A DNA stretch of 40,436 nucleotides from Gonapodya sp. JEL0774 (taxonomy: Eukaryota; Monoblepharomycota; Monoblepharidomycetes; Monoblepharidales; Gonapodyaceae), in NCBI GenBank assembly GCA_027604505.1, contig JADIIX010000170.1, forward strand, positions 1 through 40,436, read 5' to 3'. The notes beneath the pieces were generated by a model that saw nothing but the letters and a program-made list of their open reading frames with translations, had not been told where the DNA came from and did not search any database. Of the stretch, positions 23,193 through 33,962 are shown piece by piece. Positions within the stretch are counted from its first letter, which is position 1; each line of letters begins with the position of its first letter. A program made the position numbers and the translations under genes.

Positions 23193-26100
23193 ATGACTTC
23201 TATCTCATCAAACATCAAGATTGCTGTTCGGGTTCGACCTCTGAATACTCGCGAAAAGGAACGTGGTGCGCGATGCTGTGTGCAAATGAACGGCGCTCAA
23301 ACTTCGGCCACGGATCCTGAATCCGGAAAAACGACCACTTTTGCTTTTGACTACTCGTATTGTGAGTAGAATGCACTCCTCCGCTAGGTTCTGAGAGTTC
23401 TCCTATGAACGCAGAATGTGCCAATTGTTCATGCAACGAAGGGTCGAGCGACGGGGCTGTGGAGAGAAACGGGGAGTTAGTCCCGCAATCTTCAGATGTG
23501 AGTTTGTCCTTTGGTTGTTTGAATGGGTGAATGCGCATGATTGTGTACTTGTGTCTGATCGTGAAAATTGGTCACTTCATTCAGTCGCCTTATGCGGATC
23601 AAAAGAGAGTTTTCGAGGAACTAGGAGCTCAGATGGTCGATGCCGCCGCAGAAGGCTACAATTCTACGTTGATGGCGTACGGTCAGACAGGTGGGCATTC
23701 ATTTTTGGAGGTTTGCGCAGTGTCTACTGACCTTGATTTCACACTACCGTAACCTGGTTGAATCAGGTTCCGGAAAGTCCTACACAATGTTTGGGTACGG
23801 CGCAAACAAGGGCCTGATACCGTTGCTATGTGAGGACATATTTCGGAGGTTCGGGGCTGGAGATGAACGCAAGGAATATCACATTTCGATGTCGGTATGT
23901 TCTGTGTTCGACAAGCAAACATGCTTTCTTCCAGTCTTGTTAGGTCAGCAAATCACTCATCTCTGGTGTAGTTCTGCGAAATATATAACGAAAGGGTCAA
24001 GGACCTCCTATCTGATGACCTGGCACCTCTCAAAGTCCGTCAATCACAGGCCATAGGGTTTTATGTCGAAGGCCTAAAGGAACTCCCAGTTGAAAACTAT
24101 TCGCAAGTGGAGCACTTGGTAGATCGTGGGACGAAGAATCGGAGCGTGGCAGCAACGAAAATGAATGAAACCAGCAGTAGAGCCCACACTATCATTACCC
24201 TCAAAGTTCAGCAGTCAGATCGAGAGACCAAGGCGGAGAAGATGAGTACACTGCATTTGGTAGATCTGGCCGGGTGAGTTTTTGCCGGCTCCGATGTCTT
24301 CTTGTGGTAATGAGTCTATTTATAAATTGGCCACATCAACAAGCTCGGAGAGAGTTGCCGACACCGGTCTCGATCAAAAAGGTAGACTTCGTGAGGCTGG
24401 TAACATCAACTCCTCGCTTTCAGTTCTCGGGACGGTGATAGCGGCCCTTGTCCAGCAGCAACAGGGCAAGAAGAATGTGATCGTTCCTTATCGCGACTCG
24501 GTTCTCACCAAACTGCTCCAGAACGCACTGGGCGGAAACTCCAAAACAATAATGGTTGGCGCTATTAGTCCAGCTAATATTCATTATGACGAAACCGTCT
24601 CTACGCTGAGGTTTTTGGATCGGGCGAAAGCAATAAAGACAGTTGCGATTGTGAATGAAAATCCCACAGATAGGCTCATCAGAGAGCTGCGAGAAGAGAA
24701 TGAGAAATTGAAAGCCATGCTTGCTGAACGAGAGCGACTCACTGGAAGCTCACCAACAGGAACAACGAATTCTAACGGCTCCAAATCTGTATCGCCCGCG
24801 GATCAAAAAGTGCTCGCGAATTTGCAAGCCCAAATAGCAGAAAAGGAAAAGGACATTCGAAAGTTGGAGGAAGTCAACAAAACGTGGGAGCAGAGATTGT
24901 GAGTAAATGAGTGCGACCGGAAGCCTAGTAAGGCAAACTCTGCGTGACACTCGACTTATCCTTTAACAAGAGAGGAAGCTCAAGTTGAATTCGAGTCTCG
25001 AAAATCTGATGATGACATTCTTGAGGAACGGAAGTTAGCGGTACCGAATCTTAAGAATGTGAACGAAGATCCCTTGCTCTCTGGAATGTTGTTTTACTTC
25101 ATCGAAACGGGCAAGCACCTGGTTGGTCGCGTGGCAAAGGGAACAAAAGCAGATATTCAGCTAAATGGCCTGAGGTAATGTGCGGGGATCTTCTTGAAAG
25201 TGCGTGCACTCTAGGTATTCAATGCAAACATATTGGACTCTCTTCTATAGCATCCTCCCCGAACATGCCATCCTCACGAATACCGGAAACACTAAGCTGA
25301 CCATCAAGCCATGCTCGTCAATGGCTCGAGTTCGAGTGAATGGACTTCTTTTGAACGACTGTGAAAATGTAAGAGATTTCGTTACTCTAGTCATGGTACC
25401 ATCAATCGAAAGAGTCTCACCCTGTGGGGATTTCATCACCGCTGAAGCCAGTGGCATTGAGGCATAACGACAGAGTTCTCATTGGAGCGCAACATTTGTA
25501 TATTGTCAAATTCCCGCACGTGCCTGATGACCCCGAAAAAGAGCCAACTTGGTCTGACGCACAGTCGGAAATTGCTCAAGGGCAAGGCTTCGGCAGGACT
25601 GGAAACTCTGGGGCCCTTAGAGTGCTATCGGATTATATCGTCGAATTTTTACCCCTCGTGAATGATGCAAATGCTATTGCAGAGGACCTTCACAAATCCA
25701 AACGCTTTGAGTTGAGCATTCTTGGAGACGAGGGGATTGCTGGTTCGAACACATCCCCACCTGATGAGGACTTAAAGGGACAGACGTTGGACGTAGTTAT
25801 TCGAGTTACCGATACGGAAAATGGATTCAAGTGGCTTTGGAGTAAAGAGCGTGAGTTATTTACGTGAATATATAGTCAACCCGAGAGAGTCGTGAAGCTG
25901 AGCGTCAGACATCAGGATTCCGATCCTCGGCATATCGCTTTCAAGATTACTATCAGCTACTGCTTGATGAGGAATCTGGTTCGAGGTCTCCGCTTTCACA
26001 GTCTGACGATCCCTTCGACTTTGCTCCAGAGGATTACATCATTGGAATCGCTTCATTTCCTATTTTGAATTTGCTTACTATTCGAGCCGTTGAGCCATCT

Positions 26101-27558
26101 ATTATTATACGGGATTATAAGGGATCAAATGAAGGAATCCTCAAAGCATCACTAGGATTATTTGGGAAAGGTTTGCCTCCACCAAAAGAGTCCAGCTTTA
26201 CGGATGTTGGAAGGATAGATTCCGTTGGAGAGGAACTTCTAGGTAAAAGCTTCACAGTTCGTGTGAAGATTGAGAACATTCTTGGTCTCCGTTGGACTCG
26301 CGGTGGAATCAAATGTCGATTCAAACTTCCCATCAATGATCCTTTGATTTGTAAACTCGGAGGGGATGCTCTTAGCCACCAAAATTCTCGATCCACACAA
26401 TTGACGAAACTCTTTAGAACTTTGCTCACCTCGTCAACGCTGGAAACAAATCACTACTACACCACACGAACTCTCCCTTCCTCGGCAAACCCTCAATTTG
26501 ATGACATCTTTGAATCAGCGGTAAAGAAGCTCACTGTAGAGCAACTCGAATATCTTAGGAGTGGAGATCTTTTTATTGAAGTGTGGGGGGACCATTCTGC
26601 GGCGGCTAGAGAACCAACTGCCGCAACATCTAGGTCACGTATTGGGACATCAGGTAAGCGACAAAAGAAACCAACTTCGATTCTGTCATATTTTTTAACT
26701 AACTCAGTTTATTGTTCTTTTTTTTTTTTGCTTGGAGGCGTGACACCCCGGGAAGGAACTCCAGCACAAAGGACTAGAGGTGTGACAAACGACAGCTTCA
26801 TTGACATAACTGCCAAAGATGGTAGCACGGACGTTTCACAAATGAAAGCGGAGCTGCTTCTCAAAAGTCGTGTAAGATGAAGATCCATCCTGATGTTCTT
26901 TCTGGATTCAGTATCTAAGATAATGTTCTTTGCTAGCTCGTTGCTGATCTCACAGCCAAGAATTTTAACCTGAACTCCACGATAGTTTCCCTCAACTCAG
27001 AGATTGGCCATTTAAGGCAAGAGCTTGTTACTTCCAAGCGTGATGTGGTGCGATTACGGCAGTCAGCCCTCCCACCCCAATCACTATTCGCTTGCTTTAC
27101 TTCAGACGGCAGGTCGATCAGCGTCCTCCGTCAGGAGATCATTGAACTGGAGAAAGCAAAATCTTCAGTGGAAGCTGAGCTCGCCAGGCTCCGCTCTGAT
27201 ACCAGCTTTCTAATTGCCAAGGATGAAGTTCTTGCCCGTCTCGATGCGTTAGCCAAGGTTGTGCGGGATCTGCAAGCACCTCTTAGTCCAGTCAACCAAT
27301 TTTCAATTGGGCTCAAGTCACGATCTCCAGCGCAGGGTGAGTAGATCACATGTCCACAGATTATTTCTGCGTGGTAACAGCAGATGATCGACCACAGACC
27401 ACCACTTCTCAGCAAATGGGTTAGCAGCAACCCCAGAAGAAAGCGATCCTTTGGAAATTGAGACTGATAATATTCGGACGACGGGCTCTGATGTAGCATT
27501 GAGTCGTACAGGGAAGAAAAGGCCGAGTAGGACAAATAAAGTAACACCTGCTTTCTGA
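23193..27558 (+). CDS. Kinesin-3 family motor (FHA domain)
   Basis: Plus-end-directed microtubule motor of about 1145 residues. Exons: 23193-23361, 23442-23497, 23585-23690, 23767-23894, 23972-24273, 24344-24898, 24971-25174, 25251-25368, 25448-25850, 25886-26653, 26738-26871, 26937-27039, 27106-27336 and 27398-27558. The N-terminal motor has IKIAVRVRPLN, AYGQTGSGKSYTM (P-loop), NETSSRAHT (switch I), LVDLAGSER (switch II) and the neck IKTVAIVNEN. A coiled coil and a FHA domain follow (HLVGRV..., LRHNDRVLIGAQHLYIVKFP). A KIF1-type region comes next (ENILGLRWTRGGIKCRF..., GDLFIEVWGDHS), then a second coiled coil. No C-terminal PH domain is present. The second exon was placed so the junction reads SYWSSDG, the family consensus. 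The junction near 27040-27105 is the weakest. Confidence 0.93.
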
Positions 27559-27587
27559 GGAAACATTGGAGTCCAGCCCGAGCTCAA

Positions 27588-27593
27588 TAATTT
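27588..27593 (-). terminator. Putative polyadenylation signal of the minus-strand orphan gene
   Basis: TTTATT on the plus strand is AATAAA on the minus strand. It lies 54 bases beyond the stop at 27647, within the 88-base gap to the convergent kinesin gene. Confidence 0.35.
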
Positions 27594-27646
27594 ATTTTAC
27601 ATCCATTTATGAAGATATTTAAATAATTAGAAATGAATATTTTCAT

Positions 27647-29662
27647 TCAATGTTTTGTGGACTGGTAACTCGAAACTTTGTTTCGGGGTAACGCAGACCC
27701 GCACGTGGCATCCGAGAGTTCTCCAAGGTTGCACATAGGGAACGATAAACGCGGAAAAGTGAGCTTGTCCGCTAAACCTGTGTTTCGTTGGGATTCCCGA
27801 ATTGAGATTGCCGTCCGATGTTTTGTTCCGGTTGGTCGCGTCGACACATGAACAGAGCTAATGTATTCCCTCCGCACCCGAGCAAAAGACTTTCGTGTTG
27901 TCAATATTTGAACTTCCTTAGGTACTTGTGAAAGGACGTCCTCTTGCGAAGACCAGTTGGGACCCTTCAGCCGATACTCTAGCTCTGAGGCTACTCCATC
28001 GAGGCTACTGACAGCGTCCTTGTAAGTCGCTAAGAGGGAACTGCGATGGCGAAAGACTGCTGAAGAAGGTGCCGTGCGAACTTGGACATAGTGCTCCAGG
28101 ACTTTACGCAGGGATAAATCAAGCCGAAAGCTGGAAGATTTTTCGATACTCAGGTGATACATCAAGGTCGGGTAGTGCGGTGTCGGAAGTGGAGTTACGT
28201 GCTTTGCCTGGGGGAGCTTCACTGCCGAGGCAGTGCCGGAAGTGACACCTTGATACGCCGGACATTGCGAACTCCGTCTAGAGCCCGCATGTAGCAAACC
28301 AGACTCTCCAGGTACGAGCTTTGAAGATAGTCTGTTCAGAATTTGAGACTTGATCTTTAGATTCGTTTCGACTTTTTGCTGCCGAACCAGGAATGATGCA
28401 ATTTGAGCTGCACTGTTTGCAGAAGAGGAAGTCAGAGTGGGCCCAATTTGAGACGGATAGTCGGCGATAGTCGACATGATAGACTTCCGTTGAGGTTGTG
28501 TTTTGGTTGTGGGAGCTTGCGGTTGAGGCGGAATGGTAACTCCCGGCTTTCTTCCTCGGTGGTGATGCAGATAGTCTCCTCGGAGGAGTTCCTCCTGATC
28601 ATGAATAACGTACTGATTATGAACGTCGATAAGGGCAAAAAGAGCTGCCGCTCTCAAATGAGAAGGTTCTCCCACAGCTGGAAACAGCTGCTCCGTGGCA
28701 TTGTCCGTTCGCACCAATCGAATGAGACCTTCCCACAAAGCCCGCCGGCGGATCTCCGCCGTGTAGCCGTTTGATGCCACATGTGCTAGTCCAAGGATAG
28801 CCTGGAACGCCCATCTCGCTGAGAGCCTCGAAACTTTGCGTAAAACGGTTCGTACGCTCAAGTTCGCGGTTGGTGGGAGTAACAAGAGTAACAAGATATC
28901 CGTGCAATGGAGAGAGAAGGAGGCACATGTCAGAAGATGACATATCAGCTGGGTTCCATCCTCCCTGTTAAAGAACATTTCGTAGTGAATAGCAAGAAAA
29001 GCACGGATGAGCAGTTGGAGCTCACCAGCGCTTTTCCATGGCACATTCTTCCAGAACAAAGTATATTGCTCCTTCGTCAACCCCTCGTGATGTCATATTA
29101 CGTTTGATCCGCTCATCTACCATTTCCACACTTTCATTTTTCTCGGAGTAACTGAAAATTTCTGTGAAGATATCATTGAGCAACGACACCATGATTCGCG
29201 ACGCCGAATTAGAGTACTTGGCGGAAGGATCAGTCGCTAAAGCGAAGCAATCATGAAATGATGAATTCGCCGGGGACAATTCATTGTTCGAGCCCTTGGA
29301 AGATTGTGAGGCGGACCGGATGTGCGACGGGGTGGGTTGTGAAAGAGGTCCCAAGGCCGAGCAGATCCACGATATCTTTAAAATAGAGAGAGCAAACTCA
29401 TTTCTTTACCGTGGCTCAAAAAGGCGCCAAATCAAGTTCGCAGACTCACCTTCTGGACGGAATCCCAAATCAAATGTTCTGATAAGACATCATCTCTTAC
29501 GCCTGCTCCTATCAACGATGAAAGAACTGCCCGACATCTTGCAAGAACTCCAACGACGCGACCTGAATCCGCTGCAAACAAAGCGCCAATGCGTCGTCGC
29601 AAGGCCGAAGCGGTAGAGCTCGACGGCCGGGATGTTGCCGTAGGAGCCGATCGGGACGCCAT
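27647..29662 (-). CDS. Unrecognised helical protein, 626 residues
   Basis: I do not recognise this protein. Minus-strand exons 29662-29450, 29375-29026 and 28964-27647 agree in phase. The N-terminus is Ala/Ser/Arg-rich. The next ~250 residues look like amphipathic helices (VLARCRAVLSSLIGAG, WDSVQKISWICSALGPL, RWAFQAILGLAHVA, ALWEGLIRLVR), which could be an ARM/HEAT-like repeat fold. The C-terminal third is basic and Ser/Thr-rich, with no motif I know. The start ATG has a strong ACCATGG context. However, the frame is also open upstream to a CAG acceptor at 29717, matching the phase of a donor in the next gene upstream. The two may therefore be one gene of about 958 residues. Confidence 0.6.
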
Positions 29663-29763
29663 GGTAAGTGAAGAGTCAACATAAAAGGAGAAACGAAGGA
29701 GCGCCAGATGGCAGCACTGTAGTGGGGAGCATGGTCGTCGTGAGCGTGTGGTTATCGAAATCT

Positions 29764-30756
29764 TCAATTTTCCGAGAAAACAAGCGTGAATCTCACACGG
29801 ATAAGGGAGCGTACTTCTTCGAATCGATACTCATCGATGATGCACTCCCCCTTTACATCAGTGGCATTCGCTGGCATAAGGTCAGCCGGTGCGTTACCGT
29901 AGAAGGATCTTTCCAAATTATCGTCCAGCGAGTCGTGGTTCTCTTCTGGCAAACCTAGTTCTATCGCTTGGGATTGGATGTCTGGCGTATGGTCTTTGCT
30001 TGTAGTAGCAGTTTCCTCAACTTCGATTTCGGCGTATGCAAGGTGAGCACTCGGATGGCGTTGATTTTTTTTGATGGTTCGCGTTGCGAGCTGATTTGTG
30101 AGCTCAGTAAGTTGTGCGAGTAATGGCTCGAGCTCCCCCTCTCCGGCGCCCACGCAATCCGCGTAATGCTGCAGGTGGGCTTGAGAGCTCTCCAGTGGAT
30201 TTTCATTAAGAGAGCGGACGAGGATCCCCAGTGTCGCTTTCCGAAATCGAACGTCTTCCAGCTGCAAGTACTTGCACAGTTCTGTTCGTGTTCGATATAG
30301 TAATCTCAAATTCAGAGTGTCCGTTGGCATGGGCTGACTTTTGCATGCTGTCGGACTTTCCCACCTGGCACTGGTGGAGTGGAGAAGCAATTCATGGAAG
30401 GAGACGAGTCGCCGAAGTGTAACTTGATGAAGCGAGAGCAAGTTTCTCGGAAGAGAGGATGTAGGGCTTCGAAGAGAGTGATCTTCTTGGGTTTGTTCGT
30501 CTCGACATGTCGGTGATCCGAATCGCCGAAACTTTGAGTTGAAATGACGAATGAAGCGCTCTGATTCCACTGGATCGCTCAAAACAGCTTCAGCACATGC
30601 TCCACTGGTGTTTCGTTTGCTCTTGTCGGCTTTCGAAAGAGTCTTGTCCTGTGTTCTCCCAATAGACATCCGCAATCGGTCATCCCTGGCCTTCTGAGCT
30701 GCCCCAGCAGATGCCAGGAGCCAAGAGTGTTTGACCAGGACGGTAATATGGGACAT
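29764..30756 (-). CDS. Unrecognised protein, 330 residues, possibly the 5' part of the neighbouring gene
   Basis: A single open frame from ATG at 30756. It is basic in the first third and predicted helical in the middle (TLRRLVSFHELLLHSTS, LRLLYRTRTELCKYLQLEDVRFRKATLGILVRSL), then acidic with EVEETATTSKDHTPD-like sequence. No known domain was recognised. Only about 100 bases separate its stop from the next minus-strand ATG, too little for an independent promoter. A GTACGC donor after the codon at 29815 and a CAG acceptor at 29717 would remove a 98-nt intron and join both frames in phase. I think a single fused gene is at least as likely as two. Confidence 0.5.
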   Translation of the reverse strand: MSHITVLVKHSWLLASAGAAQKARDDRLRMSIGRTQDKTLSKADKSKRNTSGACAEAVLSDPVESERFIRHFNSKFRRFGSPTCRDEQTQEDHSLRSPTSSLPRNLLSLHQVTLRRLVSFHELLLHSTSARWESPTACKSQPMPTDTLNLRLLYRTRTELCKYLQLEDVRFRKATLGILVRSLNENPLESSQAHLQHYADCVGAGEGELEPLLAQLTELTNQLATRTIKKNQRHPSAHLAYAEIEVEETATTSKDHTPDIQSQAIELGLPEENHDSLDDNLERSFYGNAPADLMPANATDVKGECIIDEYRFEEVRSLIRVRFTLVFSEN

Positions 30757-33700
30757 TCAAGGTGTGATTCATTCAGCAATCACTTGAATTCATTGGGAAC
30801 ATGAGTCAGTGCCGGATATCTTGTGAAAGTTTGAAGGGAGGAGCCCCATTTCGACTTCACAGGCTGTGAAGTACATGGATCAGCGAACTGGCGAGAGAAA
30901 CAAAACCGCTGTCAAAGTGTCAGCTTACGATCGAATACTTCCTTCAATACGAATAGGTTACAGTAACGCATCGATGAGGGTACTCGGGTCCCAGCTCCCG
31001 ACTATCAACTCCAAGCTTCACCCTTTCATTGGTACTCTCAGTTTGAAATAAATTGGAGAATTGGTATCTATAAAGTATATGGACACACCTACGAAATACA
31101 TAGTGGAACTGGTGATCGGTTTGCAATGAAATATCCAATGAAGACCAGTTCGACAAAGTGCGTCAAGGCTCGACTCGCTGCCCACAATATCGTGTGAGAG
31201 TGTCACGGACGAGGTGGAGGGGAGGAGGGGGTGGGGCGCGGTGAGGCATGGTCAACACCATGGCTCAAGCCTAATATCATGATCCACCACTCATTCAATG
31301 TGCCGCTCCGACACTGGTCGTGGGACCAAGAGAAAGCTGGGTGACTGGGTGATCCGCCATGGTGGGATTGGGCTGTCACGGCCGTGTGTCGCGAGAGCCG
31401 TGAGAACGGAAGCGATGATGGGCACGTGGTGAGCTGTGGACCACCCCCGCGCCCTTTCACACAAACACACGCCGCACCATACTCCGTTAGTCCACTTGCC
31501 AGTGCGAAAAATGCTTTCTCCGTGATGGGCGCAGCGATCGACGAACCAAGACCATAGACGGCGTGACCATCGGATTCCTCACCGAAGCGATGCATTCACT
31601 CCCCTGATCCCGCGACGTCCATGAGTCGTTTCATATTTCCGTTGGTGTGAACAAACGAGATAGAGATAGAGCGTGCGTGAAGCGTTTGGCGCAGCGGATC
31701 GGACTTGGTGGCTATGCAGTCACGTTACACCAACGTACATGGAATGTCTCGGCACACGAGAGAGCGTAAACGGTGGTGTGATGGGTGAAGCAATCGCAGG
31801 CCGTGGCGAACATGACATTCTGGTGCCGGAACGGAATCGGGAAGAGAGGGTTGGTGGGGTGTCGGGGTTCCGGGCACCCCTACCTGGCTTCAAGAAAGGA
31901 AAAAACGAGGACGAGAGGAGGATGGAGCCGGAACGGTCTGGGCGCACGAGGTGGACACGGCCCAGGAATAGGTAATGGGACTGGGAGTGAGGCCGCGTCG
32001 TTCACCGCACCAGGAGGAAAGGGGCACACCAAGAGGTAGAAGAAAGAGCCCAGCATGGTGATTGTCGTATTAGCATGCGACCAGACGCACGGAAACACGC
32101 CGTATCAAACAAAACGAAAAATGGGTGATGCGCGTGTGCGAGAACCGGTGCCTTGCGGCCTGCGCTACGAACGAGAATTGAAAACATAGCATGTGTGGTA
32201 TTCACGGGACGGGTGGTTTTACCCTAATTTTTGTGGTGTTGGTGGCTTTTGATGAGATGTTCGGGTGAGGGGACAGGTGGTGATTGGTCACCGTGGTCTT
32301 CGTAGTAGCGATCGGGCAGATCGGCAAGGGCACCATGAACATACGTAACTTCCCTTGTTCTCTCACCCATGAGCCTCGATCCGTCACCAACGCGCCTCGG
32401 ACCGCACCGGGCGGGAGGTCACCACCCAGCCCCCCAAGCGGCCCAGTCCAGAAAACCTCGCGATTGAGCACACTGTGTGGGGGAGAGACGAGAGCCGGCG
32501 TGGGGAGGTGGGAGAGTGGAGATATGCAACTGGCGAGAGCCTGACACTAGAACACCCAGGGGGAGCGAATGTAGAAGTAGCGCGCTACGGCCGAGTCCTT
32601 TCGGACCGTCACTTTCATTTGTTACAATACGATATGACATGTTAACTGAGCCCAACAATTGCCTTTATATAACAACGAAGCATAACCTCTTCCGCCCACG
32701 GACCTTACCCATGGCCACGAGACCCGACTCGTTTCCTCACTCTGCTCACCTGACAAACACAATGCTTAGCACGTTTCTCCAACGATCAAACACCTCCTCC
32801 AGCACCCATCCCTCCCCTCTCTCACACGGGATGCCGAAAATGACATATAACTTCATAGAATTAGGGATATTAAGATGAGAGAAATGCCGCAGAACGGATG
32901 AACACCACCAAACTGAATCCAATCTTGCAGACACTAGATTTAAAACACCTTCCAGCGGTGGAATAAAGCTTGGGAAAGCAAGGCTTCAAAGCCAGACGTG
33001 AAGCATGTTCATGCTTCATGTCTTGTCTTGAATTCATGCTTCATGTTATGTTTTGAGTTTTGGAAGCTGTGCTTGATGATAAGATCTCCTTCTGGATCTC
33101 GTTGCTTTCGAAGCTTCGAGGGAGGGGGATGGATGGTGTGTAAGAAAGAGGAAGGAGGGAATCAGAAGGGAAGCAAAGGTTAGGCAGAGTAACGATGGGT
33201 AGAAATGCAAAACCGATGAGTCCCCCATGCAAGAGACGGAGAAATTGAGTCAGACACAAAAAAGGTTCCGGTACAGCGATGACCTCATTAATCCATTCCG
33301 CATAGAGTGGGATGGGTCAGAAGAGGGAGCTGGTTATGTCATCATGCTTAATAATATGATTAACAGGGGAGGGGAATCGGGACTTGGGGGGATTGGGGTG
33401 ATGGAGAGAATACACACCAGGATGGATCACAGAAGGAGAGAAGAAGGGCGGAAGGGATGAAATGGGGAGGACGTGTGGAGTGGAGTGTTTCCGTTTTGGA
33501 CTTCTTTTGCCCAGATGTGACACAGTTGGTTGTATGCGAAGTCTGCCAAATCCAGCTGTCTGTGTTCCCGACAATCATCCCTCTTCACCATCGATTCTCT
33601 CCATGTTTCCCATTTTGTACTATTGTACGATCCAATCTCCTCACTCCCTCTGGCGCTCCCTTCCCCCACAAATAGAGTCTGCACCACATGCGCTTCTTCT

Positions 33701-33962
33701 GAGTCTCGAAACAGAAACCATGCGGGCGAACAAAACAAAAAAAAATTAAGATTCTCAAAAATATAAGTGGAGATGGGATGTGCGAAGTCACATGTGTGAA
33801 CGGGAGCTGTGGCATCATTGACTTTATTCGAGCACACAGGAACAGTTGGGATCGAGCAGGCGGAGAAGACTAGAAAACGAGAAAACACGGCCGACAGTGC
33901 TGCTCAGTGCTGACCCGCATCCGGCCCTCTTCCATATCCTCCTACCACTCCCCTCCCCTCCG
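30757..33962. other. 3.2-kb region without a supportable gene
   Basis: Open frames on both strands here are short, overlap each other, start mostly at non-ATG codons and match no family I know; none has convincing splice signals. Composition is locally skewed, with purine/pyrimidine-rich patches at 31200-31240, 31840-31930 and 33120-33170. A TATATAA-like site near 32666 precedes a 55-codon ATG frame (32711-32878), the only hint of a small transcript. The right part should hold the promoter of the gene starting at 33963. No RNA gene was recognised. Confidence 0.5.
32999..33046. repeat. Small palindrome plus direct repeat
   Basis: TGAAGCATG-TT-CATGCTTCA is a 9-bp-arm palindrome at 32999-33018. 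TTCATGCTTCATGT occurs at 33008-33021 and again at 33033-33046. It could be a transcription-factor site cluster or chance. Confidence 0.6.

Noticed and set aside
23362..23387. A 26-nt intron in the kinesin gene ending at the first AG
   Set aside because: It keeps the frame open, but using the AG at 23441 gives an 80-nt intron and the exact family reading SYWSSDG, so the longer intron is right.
31203..31595. Minus-strand frame of 130 codons in the gene-poor island
   Set aside because: Low-complexity Pro/Ser/His content, no family resemblance, no splice partners, and overlapping frames on both strands of similar length.
33427..33888. Minus-strand frame of 153 codons
   Set aside because: Several competing frames of similar quality exist on the plus strand and no motif supports any of them.
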